DNA of 64,000 nt from Panacagrimonas sp046594215 (GTDB lineage Bacteria; Pseudomonadota; Gammaproteobacteria; Nevskiales; Nevskiaceae): assembly GCA_046594215.1 (NCBI GenBank), contig JBKJPX010000084.1, positions 30,027-94,026 on the forward strand. Direction: 5' to 3'. Positions 20,997-37,879 of the stretch are shown here, one piece after another (position 1 is the first letter of the stretch; every line of letters begins with the position of its first letter). The position numbers and the translations under genes are program-made. Below the pieces are notes generated by a model. The model was not told the DNA's origin. It saw only the letters and a program-made list of their open reading frames with translations, and ran no database searches.

Positions 20997-22547
20997 ATGC
21001 CGATCCCTCTTCGTTCTCACTACGACGTGATCATCGTCGGCAGCGGCGCCGGCGGATCGACCATGGCCCACCGGCTTGCCTCGACCGGCAAGCGCGTCCT
21101 GGTGCTGGAGCGTGGCGACTGGCTGCCGCGCGAGCCCGAAAACTGGGACTCGTCCGAAGTCTTCGGTCACGCGCGCTACGTGACGAACGAGACCTGGCGT
21201 GATCGGGAGGGCAAGGACCTCTCGCCTTCGACGCTCTATTGCGTCGGCGGCAACACCAAGATCTACGGCGCCACCCTGCTGCGCTTGCGTGCGACCGACT
21301 TCGATGAACAGGTGCATGCGGACGGCGTCTCGCCCGCCTGGCCCCTCTCGTATACCGATCTCGCGCCCTACTACCTGCAGGCGGAACACCTCTACCGGGT
21401 GCACGGCGCGCGCGGCACCGATCCGACCGAGGCGATGGAAAGCGCGCCCTATCCCTACCCTGCCCTCGCGCACGAGCCGCTGATCGAGCAGCTAGCGGAA
21501 GACCTGTCGCGCATTGGCTGCACGCCGTTCCCGCTGCCCATGGCCCTGCGCGTCGACGCCGATGCGCCTCAGACCAGCGCCTGCATCCGCTGTCCCAACT
21601 GCGACGGCTTTCCCTGCCCGCTGCACGCGAAGTCGGATGCCGAGGTCGCGTGCCTGCGGCCCGCGCTCGAGCACCACAACGTCGAGCTGCTGCGACGGGC
21701 GCGCGTTGAACGGCTCGAAACCGCCGCATCCGGCCGCACGGTGACCGCGGTGCAGGTGGATCACGACGGAGAATCGCGACGCCTTACGGCCGACCTGTTC
21801 GTCGTCGCCTGCGGAGCGATCAATTCCGCCGCGCTGCTGCTGCGTTCGGCGAACGAGCGGCATCCGGCGGGCCTGGCCAACGCCTCGGGCGTCGTCGGCC
21901 GTCACTACATGTGCCACAACAACAGCGCGTTCATCGCGTTGATGGCGGCCCGAAATCCGACCCGCTTCCAGAAGACGCTCGGCCTCAACGATTTCTACTT
22001 TGCGGACGGCGAGCGGCCCGCGCTGGGCCATATCCAGATGCTGGGCAAGGCTGACGGCGGCGTGCTCGCGGCCCAGGCGCCGCGCGGCGTACCCGGCGCG
22101 GTGCTCGACAAGGTCGCGCAGCACTCGATCGACTTCTGGCTGATGAGCGAGGACTTTCCCGATTCCGATAACCGCGTCGAACTCGACGCCGACGGCCGCA
22201 TCCGGCTGAGCTACGCGCCGAACAACCGCTCTGCGCACCGCCTGCTCGACGCCAAGCTGCGCGACCTGCTGACCCGCACCCAGCGTCGCAAGTCCTTCAT
22301 CCCCGATCGCGCCTTCTTCAGCCAGCGCATTCCGCTCTCCGGCGTGGCGCACCAGGCCGGCACGATCCGATTCGGACGCGATCCGGCGCTGTCGGCGCTC
22401 GACGTCGACTGCCGCGCCCACGAGGTCGACAACCTGTACGTCGTGGACAACAGCTTCGTGCCCTCGAGCAGCGCGGTGAATCCCACCCTGACGATCATCG
22501 CCAACGCGCTGCGTGTGGGCGACGTCATCGCAGGGCGCCTGCAGTGA
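20997..22547 (+). CDS. GMC family oxidoreductase
   Basis: This is a 516-residue FAD-dependent oxidoreductase of the glucose-methanol-choline class. The FAD motif is VIIVGSGAGGSTMAHRLA (residues 11-28), with an ERG adenine contact just after. A cysteine cluster, CIRCPNCDGFPCPLHAKSD, lies near residue 200, and the C-terminal catalytic region has H in SGVAHQAGT and N in SSSAVNPTLTIIANALR. No signal peptide is seen, so it is probably cytoplasmic. ATG 20997 starts 14 residues before the FAD motif. The GH15 gene overlaps its stop codon (GTGA), indicating coupled translation. It probably oxidises a sugar or alcohol; the exact substrate is unknown. Confidence 0.9.
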   Translation: MPIPLRSHYDVIIVGSGAGGSTMAHRLASTGKRVLVLERGDWLPREPENWDSSEVFGHARYVTNETWRDREGKDLSPSTLYCVGGNTKIYGATLLRLRATDFDEQVHADGVSPAWPLSYTDLAPYYLQAEHLYRVHGARGTDPTEAMESAPYPYPALAHEPLIEQLAEDLSRIGCTPFPLPMALRVDADAPQTSACIRCPNCDGFPCPLHAKSDAEVACLRPALEHHNVELLRRARVERLETAASGRTVTAVQVDHDGESRRLTADLFVVACGAINSAALLLRSANERHPAGLANASGVVGRHYMCHNNSAFIALMAARNPTRFQKTLGLNDFYFADGERPALGHIQMLGKADGGVLAAQAPRGVPGAVLDKVAQHSIDFWLMSEDFPDSDNRVELDADGRIRLSYAPNNRSAHRLLDAKLRDLLTRTQRRKSFIPDRAFFSQRIPLSGVAHQAGTIRFGRDPALSALDVDCRAHEVDNLYVVDNSFVPSSSAVNPTLTIIANALRVGDVIAGRLQ

Positions 22548-24388
22548 GCGCGCAGCCGTCCATCGACGACTACGCGATCATCGGCGATTGTCGTTCCGCG
22601 GCGCTGGTCTCCAGCGCGGGCTCGATCGACTGGCTGTGCTGGCCGCGCTTCGACAGTCCATCGATCTTCTGCTCGTTGCTCGATCCCGAGCGTGGCGGCT
22701 TCTTCAGCCTGCGTCCGCGCGCACCGGCGACGACCACGCGCAGCTACGTCGGCGACAGTGCGGTGCTGTGCACGCGCTTCCACACCGGCGAAGGCGATTT
22801 CGAGCTGGTCGACCTCATGCCGATCGCCGACGAGCGCGCGGCCCGCCAGGGCCTGATGCCGGAGCACGAGATCGTGCGCGTGCTGCGCTGCCGGCGCGGC
22901 TCGGGCGAGATCGAGGCCCGCTTCCAGCCGCGCACGGGCTTCGCACAGTGGAACGACCGGCTGCGCGATCGCGGGACCCTCGGGCTGCGTGTGGAGACGC
23001 GGCAGGGCCTGCTGACCCTGCGCTCCGACCTGCCGATGACCCTCGACGCCGAGCGCCGCGGCGCCGTCGCACGGGCCCACCTGCGCGCAGGCGAGTCGGT
23101 ACACGTCTCGCTGACCTGGACCGCCGATGCGCCCGCCGTGCTGCCGCCGCTGGGCGACTGGACCGAGCAGGTCATCGACCGCAGCCTGCGCCTATGGAAG
23201 GCCTGGTCCGAACGCACGCGCTATGACGGACCCCATCGAGAGGCCGTGATGCGCAGCGCGATCACAGTGCGCCTGCTGTCCTTCGCCCCGAGCGGCGCGG
23301 TGATCGCCGCGCCCACCACCTCGCTGCCCGAGACACGCGGCGGCGGCAACAACTGGGACTACCGCTATTGCTGGCTGCGCGACGCCGCGTTCACCGTGCG
23401 CGGCATGCTCGAGCTCGGTCATCCGGAGGAAGCCGTCGCGTTCACCCAATGGCTTTTGCACGCCACGCGCCTGACGCATCCGCGGCTGCGCGTGCTCTAC
23501 GACGTCTTCGGGCGTACGCCGTCGAAAGAGCGAGAGATACCGAAGCTGAGCGGTTACCGCGGCGAAGCGCCGGTGCGCGTCGGCAACGGCGCCGACGAGC
23601 AGATCCAGCTCGACACCTACGGCGAGGTCATCGACGCCGTCTGGCGCGTGACTCGCGCAGGCACGCCGCTGGACCGCGAAGCCGGCCATGCCATCGAATC
23701 CCTGGGCCGCTACGTGTGCCGGCACTGGCAGGAGACCGACGCCGGCATCTGGGAGCCGCGCGGCGAGCGCCTGCGCCATTCGCATTCCCTTCTGTTGTGC
23801 TGGACCGCGATGGATCGCCTGATCGACCTGCAGGATCACGGTGACCTGCGCGCGCGCTACCGTGACCGCTTCGTCGAGGCGCGCGCGCAGATGCGCCGCG
23901 AGCTCGAGACGCGCGGCTTCAGCGAGAAGCTGCGCAGCTACACGTCTACGCTCGACGGCAACACGCTCGACGCGTCCGCGCTGCTGTTCAGCTGGTACGG
24001 TTTCGAGCCGCCCGATTCGGAACGCATGCGCCAGACGTGCGACGCCGTGGTCGGCGCGCTGTCGCCGCGAGCAGGCCTGGTCTTCCGCAACCGTGAAGCG
24101 GGCGACGACGGTGCCTTCGGCATCTGCTGTTTCTGGCACGCAGAACACCTCGCGCGCGGGGGCGGAACCCTGGAACAGGCGCGCGCCGCGTTCGAAGCCA
24201 CGCTCGCGTTCGCCAACGATGTCGGCCTGTTCGCCGAAGAGATCGATCCCTCCAACGGCGAAGCGATCGGCAACGTGCCGCAGGCGTTCACGCACGTGGG
24301 CCTGATCAACGCGGCGCTGTCCATCGCCGAACGCGAGCGCTCCGACGCTTCGCCTCTCACGCCGTCCCGCGAGGCCCTCTCATGCTGA
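22544..24388 (+). CDS. Glycoside hydrolase family 15 protein
   Basis: This is a 614-residue cytoplasmic GH15 (glucoamylase/trehalase-like) enzyme. The N-terminal beta domain opens with the family signature SIDDYAIIGDCRSAALVSSAGSIDWLCWPRFDSPSIF in segments. The (alpha/alpha)6 barrel begins near residue 240 with LPETRGGGNNWDYRYCWLRDAAF, and the C-terminal catalytic loop GLFAEEIDPSNGEAIGNVPQAF lies at about 562-583. There is no export signal, which fits the subgroup acting on trehalose or short glucans inside the cell rather than secreted amylases. The GTG start at 22544 overlaps the GMC stop by 4 bases. Its end overlaps the next gene by 7. Confidence 0.9.
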   Translation: MSAQPSIDDYAIIGDCRSAALVSSAGSIDWLCWPRFDSPSIFCSLLDPERGGFFSLRPRAPATTTRSYVGDSAVLCTRFHTGEGDFELVDLMPIADERAARQGLMPEHEIVRVLRCRRGSGEIEARFQPRTGFAQWNDRLRDRGTLGLRVETRQGLLTLRSDLPMTLDAERRGAVARAHLRAGESVHVSLTWTADAPAVLPPLGDWTEQVIDRSLRLWKAWSERTRYDGPHREAVMRSAITVRLLSFAPSGAVIAAPTTSLPETRGGGNNWDYRYCWLRDAAFTVRGMLELGHPEEAVAFTQWLLHATRLTHPRLRVLYDVFGRTPSKEREIPKLSGYRGEAPVRVGNGADEQIQLDTYGEVIDAVWRVTRAGTPLDREAGHAIESLGRYVCRHWQETDAGIWEPRGERLRHSHSLLLCWTAMDRLIDLQDHGDLRARYRDRFVEARAQMRRELETRGFSEKLRSYTSTLDGNTLDASALLFSWYGFEPPDSERMRQTCDAVVGALSPRAGLVFRNREAGDDGAFGICCFWHAEHLARGGGTLEQARAAFEATLAFANDVGLFAEEIDPSNGEAIGNVPQAFTHVGLINAALSIAERERSDASPLTPSREALSC

Positions 24389-24963
24389 AGGTACTGCTGC
24401 ATTGTGGAATGTGGGGACTGATCGCCACGGTGATCTTCACGACGATGCTGGCGCTCAGCCAGGGCATCGGCCTGACCCGCATGAACATTCCCTACCTGCT
24501 GGGCACGATGTTCACGCCGCACCGCGACCGCGCGAAGCTTTACGGCGTGCTGGTGCACCTGCTGCTCGGCGTGATCTTCGCGCTCCTGTATCTGATCGCG
24601 TTCTGGGCCTGGAGCGGCGCGACTTGGTGGAAGGGTATGTGCCTGGGCGGCCTGCAGGGCATGTTCTTCCTCACCTTCGCCGTCACCCTGATGCCTGCCA
24701 TCCATCCGCGCATGGCCAGCGAGCAACAAGGGCCGACCGAACTCAAGCAGCTCGAACCGCCGGGCTTCCTGGGACTCAACTACGGGCCGCGCACGCCGAT
24801 CTCGATCTTCCTCGCCCACCTGGTCTGGGGACTCGTGCTGGGCCTCACCCTTCCGCAGGCCGCGCCGCCCGATTCCGAGCAGACGCGATTGGAGCAGTTG
24901 GCGCCGACAGCGACGAGCTCATGGGCCAAGGCCGGCGACGAAGCATCGACGCGCCCAGGCTGA
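24382..24963 (+). CDS. Four-helix membrane protein of unknown function
   Basis: This 193-residue inner-membrane protein has likely helices at about 9-31, 54-77, 83-106 and 143-163 and a polar C-terminal tail. I recognise no family. It overlaps the GH15 gene by 7 bases, and its 3' end overlaps the fusion gene by 43 bases, so it belongs to the same transcript. A role with the aquaporin-containing neighbour at the membrane is possible but unproven. Confidence 0.7.
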   Translation: MLKVLLHCGMWGLIATVIFTTMLALSQGIGLTRMNIPYLLGTMFTPHRDRAKLYGVLVHLLLGVIFALLYLIAFWAWSGATWWKGMCLGGLQGMFFLTFAVTLMPAIHPRMASEQQGPTELKQLEPPGFLGLNYGPRTPISIFLAHLVWGLVLGLTLPQAAPPDSEQTRLEQLAPTATSSWAKAGDEASTRPG

Positions 24964-26579
24964 GGCGCGTCCTGCTGCTGCTCGCGTTCGCGCTGCTCGG
25001 CGTCGAGCCGGCACACGCAGGAGAGCTGGAGATCGTGTCGATCGAGACCCCGGTGTCCGATCTCGACCGCGCGTGCGACTTCTACACGCAAGTGCTGCAC
25101 TTCCACGCGCAGCCGGAGGAAGCGCGCGACGACGGGCAGCGCATCGCGACACTGAGCCTGGGTGAGGAGACCTTGCAATTGCGGCAGCCGGCCACCGTGG
25201 GACGCCCGGTGCCGCCCGGGATGGAAAGCAACGACGTTCGCTTCCAGCACCTGGCCATCGTCGTGTCCGACATGGAGCACGCGTACCGCCAGCTCCTCGC
25301 ACACGGCGTGACCATGGTCTCCGATGGTCCGCAGACACTGCCTCGCAGCAACTACGACGCGGCCGGGATCGCCGCGCTCTACTTTCGCGATCCGGATGGA
25401 CACTTCCTCGAGTTGATCCGGTTTCCTGCCGACAAGGGTGAACCCCGATGGCATCGCCGCAACGGCCGGCTGTTCCTGGGAATCGACCACACCGCGATCG
25501 TCGTACGCGATCTCGCCGCGAGCCGGCACTTCTACCGTGACGCGATGGGCCTGGCCGTGGTCGGACTGAGCCTGAATTACGGACCGGAACAGGAACGCCT
25601 CAACGGCGTGCCCGGTTCGCGCGTCGACATCGTCTCGTTCCGCGGCCCGCGCGGACCCGGCCTGGAACTGCTGAACTACGTCGCGCCGCGCAGCACGGGA
25701 ATCGATGCCGCATCGACATCCGCGAGCGACCTGCTGCAGATGAAGATCCATTTCTCCGGCGAGCGTGCAGCCGGATGGCCCGACGATGATCGCGATCCTG
25801 ACGGCCATGCGCTCGAGTTCTCGACGCAACCCTGGCGCGTCACGGCGCAGGACGCCCAGTTGCAGCTGGCGCGCGAGGCGCTGCGACAGCACTGGCCGCG
25901 ATACCTCATGGAAGGCGCCGAACTCGGCATCTTCATGCTGGTGGCGCTGTACCTCACGATCCTGCTCGAGCATCCGGACTCGCCGGTTCATCGCCGGATC
26001 CGTTCGAGTCTCCTGCGCCGCGCCTTGATGGGCCTGGGCATCGGCGGCACGGTGATCGCGCTGATCTACTCGACCTGGGGACGTCAGTCAGGAGCGCAGT
26101 TCAATCCCGCGGTGACCTTGGCGATGTATGGCCTCGACCGCATCAACACCTGGGACGCGGTGTTCTACGTCGTGGCGCAGTTCCTCGGCGGCTGGCTGGG
26201 CGTGGTGCTCGGGGCCGGGCCGGTGCGCCGGCTGGCTCGGCATCCGTCGGTGGATCACGTGGTCACCAAGCCCGGCCCGCGCGGCACGGCCGTGGCGTTC
26301 GCGGCCGAGTGCTTCATCTCGTTCCTGATCCTGTTCTCGTTGCTGCAGGTCATGCACCGGCCCGAACTGCGATCGTGGATCGGTGTGGCCGCCGGCCTTC
26401 ACCTGTGGGCGTTCATCACCTTCGAATCGCCGTTCTCGGGCATGAGCCTGAACCCGGCTCGCACGCTCGCGTCGGCGCTGCCCGCTCGAAACTACGCCGC
26501 CCTGTGGATGTACTTCATCGCGCCGCCGATGGCGATGGGCTTCGCGGCGCTCGTGTGCCGGAAATGGATCGACGCCTGA
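24921..26579 (+). CDS. Fusion of two VOC (glyoxalase-like) domains to an aquaporin (MIP) channel
   Basis: This is a single 552-residue open frame. Residues 14-33 look like a signal peptide or anchor (LRRVLLLLAFALLGVEPAHA). VOC domain 1 spans about 37-168, with H110 (FQHLAIVVSD) and E164 (FLELIRF). VOC domain 2 spans about 183-302, with H190 (IDHTAIVVRD) and E249. A full six-helix aquaporin fold follows from about 318: NPA motif 1 at 395-397 (SGAQFNPAVTL) and motif 2 at 511-513 (GMSLNPARTL), with the filter arginine R514. EALRQHWPRYLMEG resembles the normal start of bacterial aquaporins of this type, yet no start codon lies at that point, so a real fusion is likely. ATG 24921 is the only start fitting the signal sequence. 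It may gate or channel a small metabolite; that is inference. Confidence 0.82.
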   Translation: MGQGRRRSIDAPRLRRVLLLLAFALLGVEPAHAGELEIVSIETPVSDLDRACDFYTQVLHFHAQPEEARDDGQRIATLSLGEETLQLRQPATVGRPVPPGMESNDVRFQHLAIVVSDMEHAYRQLLAHGVTMVSDGPQTLPRSNYDAAGIAALYFRDPDGHFLELIRFPADKGEPRWHRRNGRLFLGIDHTAIVVRDLAASRHFYRDAMGLAVVGLSLNYGPEQERLNGVPGSRVDIVSFRGPRGPGLELLNYVAPRSTGIDAASTSASDLLQMKIHFSGERAAGWPDDDRDPDGHALEFSTQPWRVTAQDAQLQLAREALRQHWPRYLMEGAELGIFMLVALYLTILLEHPDSPVHRRIRSSLLRRALMGLGIGGTVIALIYSTWGRQSGAQFNPAVTLAMYGLDRINTWDAVFYVVAQFLGGWLGVVLGAGPVRRLARHPSVDHVVTKPGPRGTAVAFAAECFISFLILFSLLQVMHRPELRSWIGVAAGLHLWAFITFESPFSGMSLNPARTLASALPARNYAALWMYFIAPPMAMGFAALVCRKWIDA

Positions 26580-26616
26580 CAGAGCAGCTCGGACGACGTC
26601 CGGGGCTTCCTGTCAC

Positions 26617-27558
26617 TCACAGCGGGAACGTGCACTCCACCCAGAACAGGTCGCCCTGGGAGCCGTTCTCCACGCCGCTCTCGCGGTGATACTGCGCGAC
26701 CACGGCGACGCCCGGAGCCGGCCAGAACACGAACTTGGGCCCGATCGCGAACTTCTTCGTCCGCCCGCCGCCGGGCACCTTGTCTCCGTTGATCTTGTCG
26801 TCCGACAGTCCGTCCGTGTACGAACCGCTGAAGCCGAAGTCCCAGCGCAGGTCGTCGAAGGGCTTGTAGCCGGCCCCGAACGTGACGCTGCCCTGATCGC
26901 CGGACTCGTAGTCGGTCTGGGTGTTCTTGCCCTTGAACTCGACGGCCGCATTCAGCGACACGTCGACCCGGGGAGTGGGATTCCACGTGCTCGAAGCCTG
27001 CCAGGCAAACGATCGGTAGTTGACGGTCGTGTTGTCGATGCGCTTTGGATCGTAGCTACCGAGCGGCCAGTAGAGCAGCGGGCCGGTGAACAGCGTCAGG
27101 TTTCCCGGCACGATGTTCTGAAACGTCCGGCTCAGGTACAGCGGCTCGATTGCGGTCAGCGTCGGCCCGATCTCGTGGTCGCGCTTCCCGGGGATCTCGA
27201 CATCGAGATAGATGTATTCGATGACGGCGCCGCTGGTCATCGTCCATCCGTGGAACGTCGAGGACCAGGTGTGCACAAGCCGGGGGGCCAGCGCGAACGC
27301 GCTCAGGCTCACGCCGGGGATCTTGTCCCCGTTGTTGTCGCGCACGCTGTCGGCGTCGATGTAGAGCGAGTACCCGAAGAACGACGTGGTCCCGGGCGGC
27401 GGCACGAACGCCGCGTAGGTGGTCTGGGCGCCGTAGGGGAAATTCGAAAGTCCGCTCTCGGCCGCCTGGGCCTGAGCACCGAATGCGCCGGCCGCCAGGG
27501 CCAGGGCGATGGAGAGGGACGTTCGCGATTGCAGCAGTCCCTTGATGAGCGTGTGCAC
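26617..27558 (-). CDS. Outer-membrane transporter-like protein (phenol MetA-degradation family, PF13557 type)
   Basis: This is a 313-residue predicted outer-membrane beta-barrel. The signal peptide is about residues 1-32 (LSIALALAAGAFGAQAQA before AES). The mature part alternates polar and hydrophobic strands with aromatic girdles (FPYGAQTTYAAFVPPPGTTSFFGYSLY, FGAGYKPFDDLRWDFGFSGSY) and ends in the typical WVECTFPL with a near-terminal aromatic. The family resembles MetA of phenol-degradation clusters and is thought to import hydrophobic compounds. The start is GTG 27558, supported by GGGGGA about 10 bases upstream. It follows the ABC-F gene by 155 bases and converges on the VOC-aquaporin gene. 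Confidence 0.75.
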   Translation of the reverse strand: MHTLIKGLLQSRTSLSIALALAAGAFGAQAQAAESGLSNFPYGAQTTYAAFVPPPGTTSFFGYSLYIDADSVRDNNGDKIPGVSLSAFALAPRLVHTWSSTFHGWTMTSGAVIEYIYLDVEIPGKRDHEIGPTLTAIEPLYLSRTFQNIVPGNLTLFTGPLLYWPLGSYDPKRIDNTTVNYRSFAWQASSTWNPTPRVDVSLNAAVEFKGKNTQTDYESGDQGSVTFGAGYKPFDDLRWDFGFSGSYTDGLSDDKINGDKVPGGGRTKKFAIGPKFVFWPAPGVAVVAQYHRESGVENGSQGDLFWVECTFPL

Positions 27559-27713
27559 GGCGCCTGTCCCCCAGGTTCGATTGTCTTTTTTGGAATACGG
27601 CTTTCGGGCCAGCCTAGGAAAGCCCGGCCCGATCAGGCATTGGGGAGAACCCTCGGCAGGGGCAAGCACCCCACCCCGGCGGGTAAGCGCCGGTTCCCCA
27701 TCGGGTGTCGGGT

Positions 27714-29618
<1,905 letters not shown>

Positions 29619-29935
29619 GAAGCGAAGACCGATGAATAAAGAGAGATGAATGAAAAGGTGAATCGAACCCGGACAGGCTGGCCGTTCCGATTCTCTCGAC
29701 CAGTGAAATCCGCATGCAATCTGCGTGCGCCATCGTCGCCCGCAGAACATGACGGAACGCGCATCGCGCGCACCGGCAGTGCGAAAACGGAGCCCCTTCA
29801 CACGGGTCGGACCATCGGGCCGTAGCCTGATGCGGAACGACTTCGAGACGAGGCAGTCGAAAACGGGTCGCGTAGTTTGCCTGCGCATCTGGCGCGATGC
29901 TTGCTTCGAGCCTGCCAAGGAGAATAAAAAAACCG
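29619..29935. other. 317-bp divergent intergenic region
   Basis: It separates the ABC-F gene (minus) from the hydrolase gene (plus). A short A/T-richer patch near 29625-29665 next to the ABC-F start and another at 29920-29940 just before the hydrolase start are the only compositional features. No gene or stem-loop is convincing. Promoters for both directions must lie here. Confidence 0.5.
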
Positions 29936-31165
29936 ATGCTTCCCGAATCGATCAGGCTGGCGGCGAACGCGTATCAGGCGGTTCGGTCGACCGGCCTGCA
30001 ACTCGGGCGCTCGATCTTCGGCGACCCGGAATCGCGTGCGCCGGCCAGCTGCCCGCCCACCGAATTCCAGCTGATCCAGCCTGATGCACTGTTGAAATCA
30101 GCGCTGACGCTGGCCCACCTGGCGATTCCCGCCATCCCGCGGCGCCTGCCCGCCTGGGCGCGCATGCGGCCCCTCCTCAAGCCAGCGGTGCGCCTGGTCT
30201 TCCGACCCTCGAAGGTCTACCGCTACCGCCCCGCGCGGCCGTTCCCGGACCCGACGCCGGACCAGGCCTGGTTCTATCTCAACGGCATCTGCGCGGATCG
30301 CCAGGTGCTCATGCTCAACGCCTCCTATCTCACCGACCTGTTCGGCCGCCCGCTGACCCTGCTCCACGACTCCACCTGCAGCCTGCTGTCGGACCTCGCC
30401 GAGTGCGCCTTCGGGAAGGGCTCGGATGGCGTCTGCGAGGCCGCGCGCATGGCGTTTGCCCCAATCTACGTCGCCTTGAAACAACCCCGGTGCAAGCGCG
30501 TGGTGCTGCTTGCCCATTCGCAGGGCAGCGCGGTCACGAGCGTGCTGCTTTGGCTGCTGAGGGGCCTGTACCCGCCGACGGCCGAGGAACTGCTGGAAGG
30601 CGAACCGCGCTGCCCCGAGCAGCGGATCGCCCGCGCGCTGGCCGAACGGTGGAGTTTTCCCTGCGCGCAGGCCGCGGCCGGCAAGCTCAAGTCCGTGACC
30701 TCGGTGAAGCCGGGCCTGACACGTGACGAACTGGCCAAGCTGGAGGTCTTCGCCTTCGGCAACTGCGCGAGCCTCATGGGCCCGATCGATCGCAAGGCGC
30801 GGCTGCCCTACATCGAGAGCTACGGCAACGAATTCGATGTGATCGCGCGACTCGGCGTGCTCGGACCCGGCGCAGGTCCGCGCGAGAATCGCATCGGCGG
30901 CGAGCGCTTCATGCGGCGCGGCGCCTGGGGCCACCTGCTCAACGCGCATTACCTGTATCCGATGGAGCAGGAGTGGCGCGCCGCGAAGGAAAGCGGCGCG
31001 CTGAAAACGGGCCTGCGACCGCTGCCCGGCAACTCGATGCGGCAACCGCGGCTGTTCGGTTACTTCGGCGGCGCCACACCCGACGAGACCCGCGAGGAAG
31101 TCTCCGCGCCGCAGGTGTACGAACAGCTTCCACCGGCGGAACAACGCCGGCTCCGCGTGGCCTAG
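29936..31165 (+). CDS. Uncharacterised alpha/beta-hydrolase-like protein
   Basis: This 409-residue protein of unknown function has a lipase-like nucleophile elbow, VVLLAHSQGSAV, with S195 (residues 189-200), preceded by the strand-loop FYLNGICADRQVL (113-125) that would carry the oxyanion hole. A late SYGNEFDVIARLG and a GHLLNAHYLYP segment could supply the acid and histidine. No signal peptide is seen. ATG 29936 is chosen because AAGGAG lies 12 bases upstream; an ATG at 29897 lacks this. Similar AHSQG proteins occur in bacteria and fungi without assigned substrates. Confidence 0.65.
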   Translation: MLPESIRLAANAYQAVRSTGLQLGRSIFGDPESRAPASCPPTEFQLIQPDALLKSALTLAHLAIPAIPRRLPAWARMRPLLKPAVRLVFRPSKVYRYRPARPFPDPTPDQAWFYLNGICADRQVLMLNASYLTDLFGRPLTLLHDSTCSLLSDLAECAFGKGSDGVCEAARMAFAPIYVALKQPRCKRVVLLAHSQGSAVTSVLLWLLRGLYPPTAEELLEGEPRCPEQRIARALAERWSFPCAQAAAGKLKSVTSVKPGLTRDELAKLEVFAFGNCASLMGPIDRKARLPYIESYGNEFDVIARLGVLGPGAGPRENRIGGERFMRRGAWGHLLNAHYLYPMEQEWRAAKESGALKTGLRPLPGNSMRQPRLFGYFGGATPDETREEVSAPQVYEQLPPAEQRRLRVA

Positions 31166-31558
31166 CTTCACCGCAGCTTCGGGCATTGCGCTGGCGCGGA
31201 AGCGTGCTTTCGGACCTCGCTCCACGCCCACCCGGCCACAGCGCCGCACCCGTCCGCGAGCCCCGGACGAAGCCGACACCAGCCCCGCCGGATTCGGTCA
31301 GAATTCGTGCGGGCCATGAAGATCGGTGCTGCCGCACGGACTGTTTCGGACCGTGTTCCAGCCACCGATTCCGGCCCACAGGGGGCGGTTCCTTGAAACA
31401 CGGGTCAGTGCGTCGCTTCGCCGCCTCGATGCCCGCTGACGCGTGCATGTTCCTCGCGGCGATTCCGGCGCCGATCCGGGTCATGGTGCGATCGCGGGTC
31501 GGCGATACGCCGACGGTGTCCGGCCGGCTCTTCCAGCTCGGCACCTGAGAACGATCCC
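31166..31558. other. 393-bp stretch upstream of the giant kinase
   Basis: No convincing gene is present. A 26-codon frame (31316-31396, starting MKIGAAARTVSD) follows a CAGAAT hexamer at 31299-31304 by 11 bases, but it has no ribosome-binding site and no known relative. The region also holds one CCGGACGAAG string near 31263 related to the intergenic palindromes. It probably contains the kinase promoter. Confidence 0.4.
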
Positions 31559-37816
<6,258 letters not shown>

Positions 37817-37879
37817 GCACCGCGCCGGTTCAGCATCCCCTGAACAGAATCGCTCGTCTCCCTTTACCGAGCTGCCCCG

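Noticed and set aside
25908..26579. Aquaporin as a separate gene starting at ATG 25908
   Set aside because: That ATG lies inside the conserved start of the channel (RYLMEG) and would remove part of helix 1; the open frame is continuous with the VOC domains. Still worth confirming.
19455..26579. A DUF692 or DUF2063 gene near the HvfA-like peptide
   Set aside because: Every gene in the neighbourhood was read and none has MNIO or DUF2063 features.
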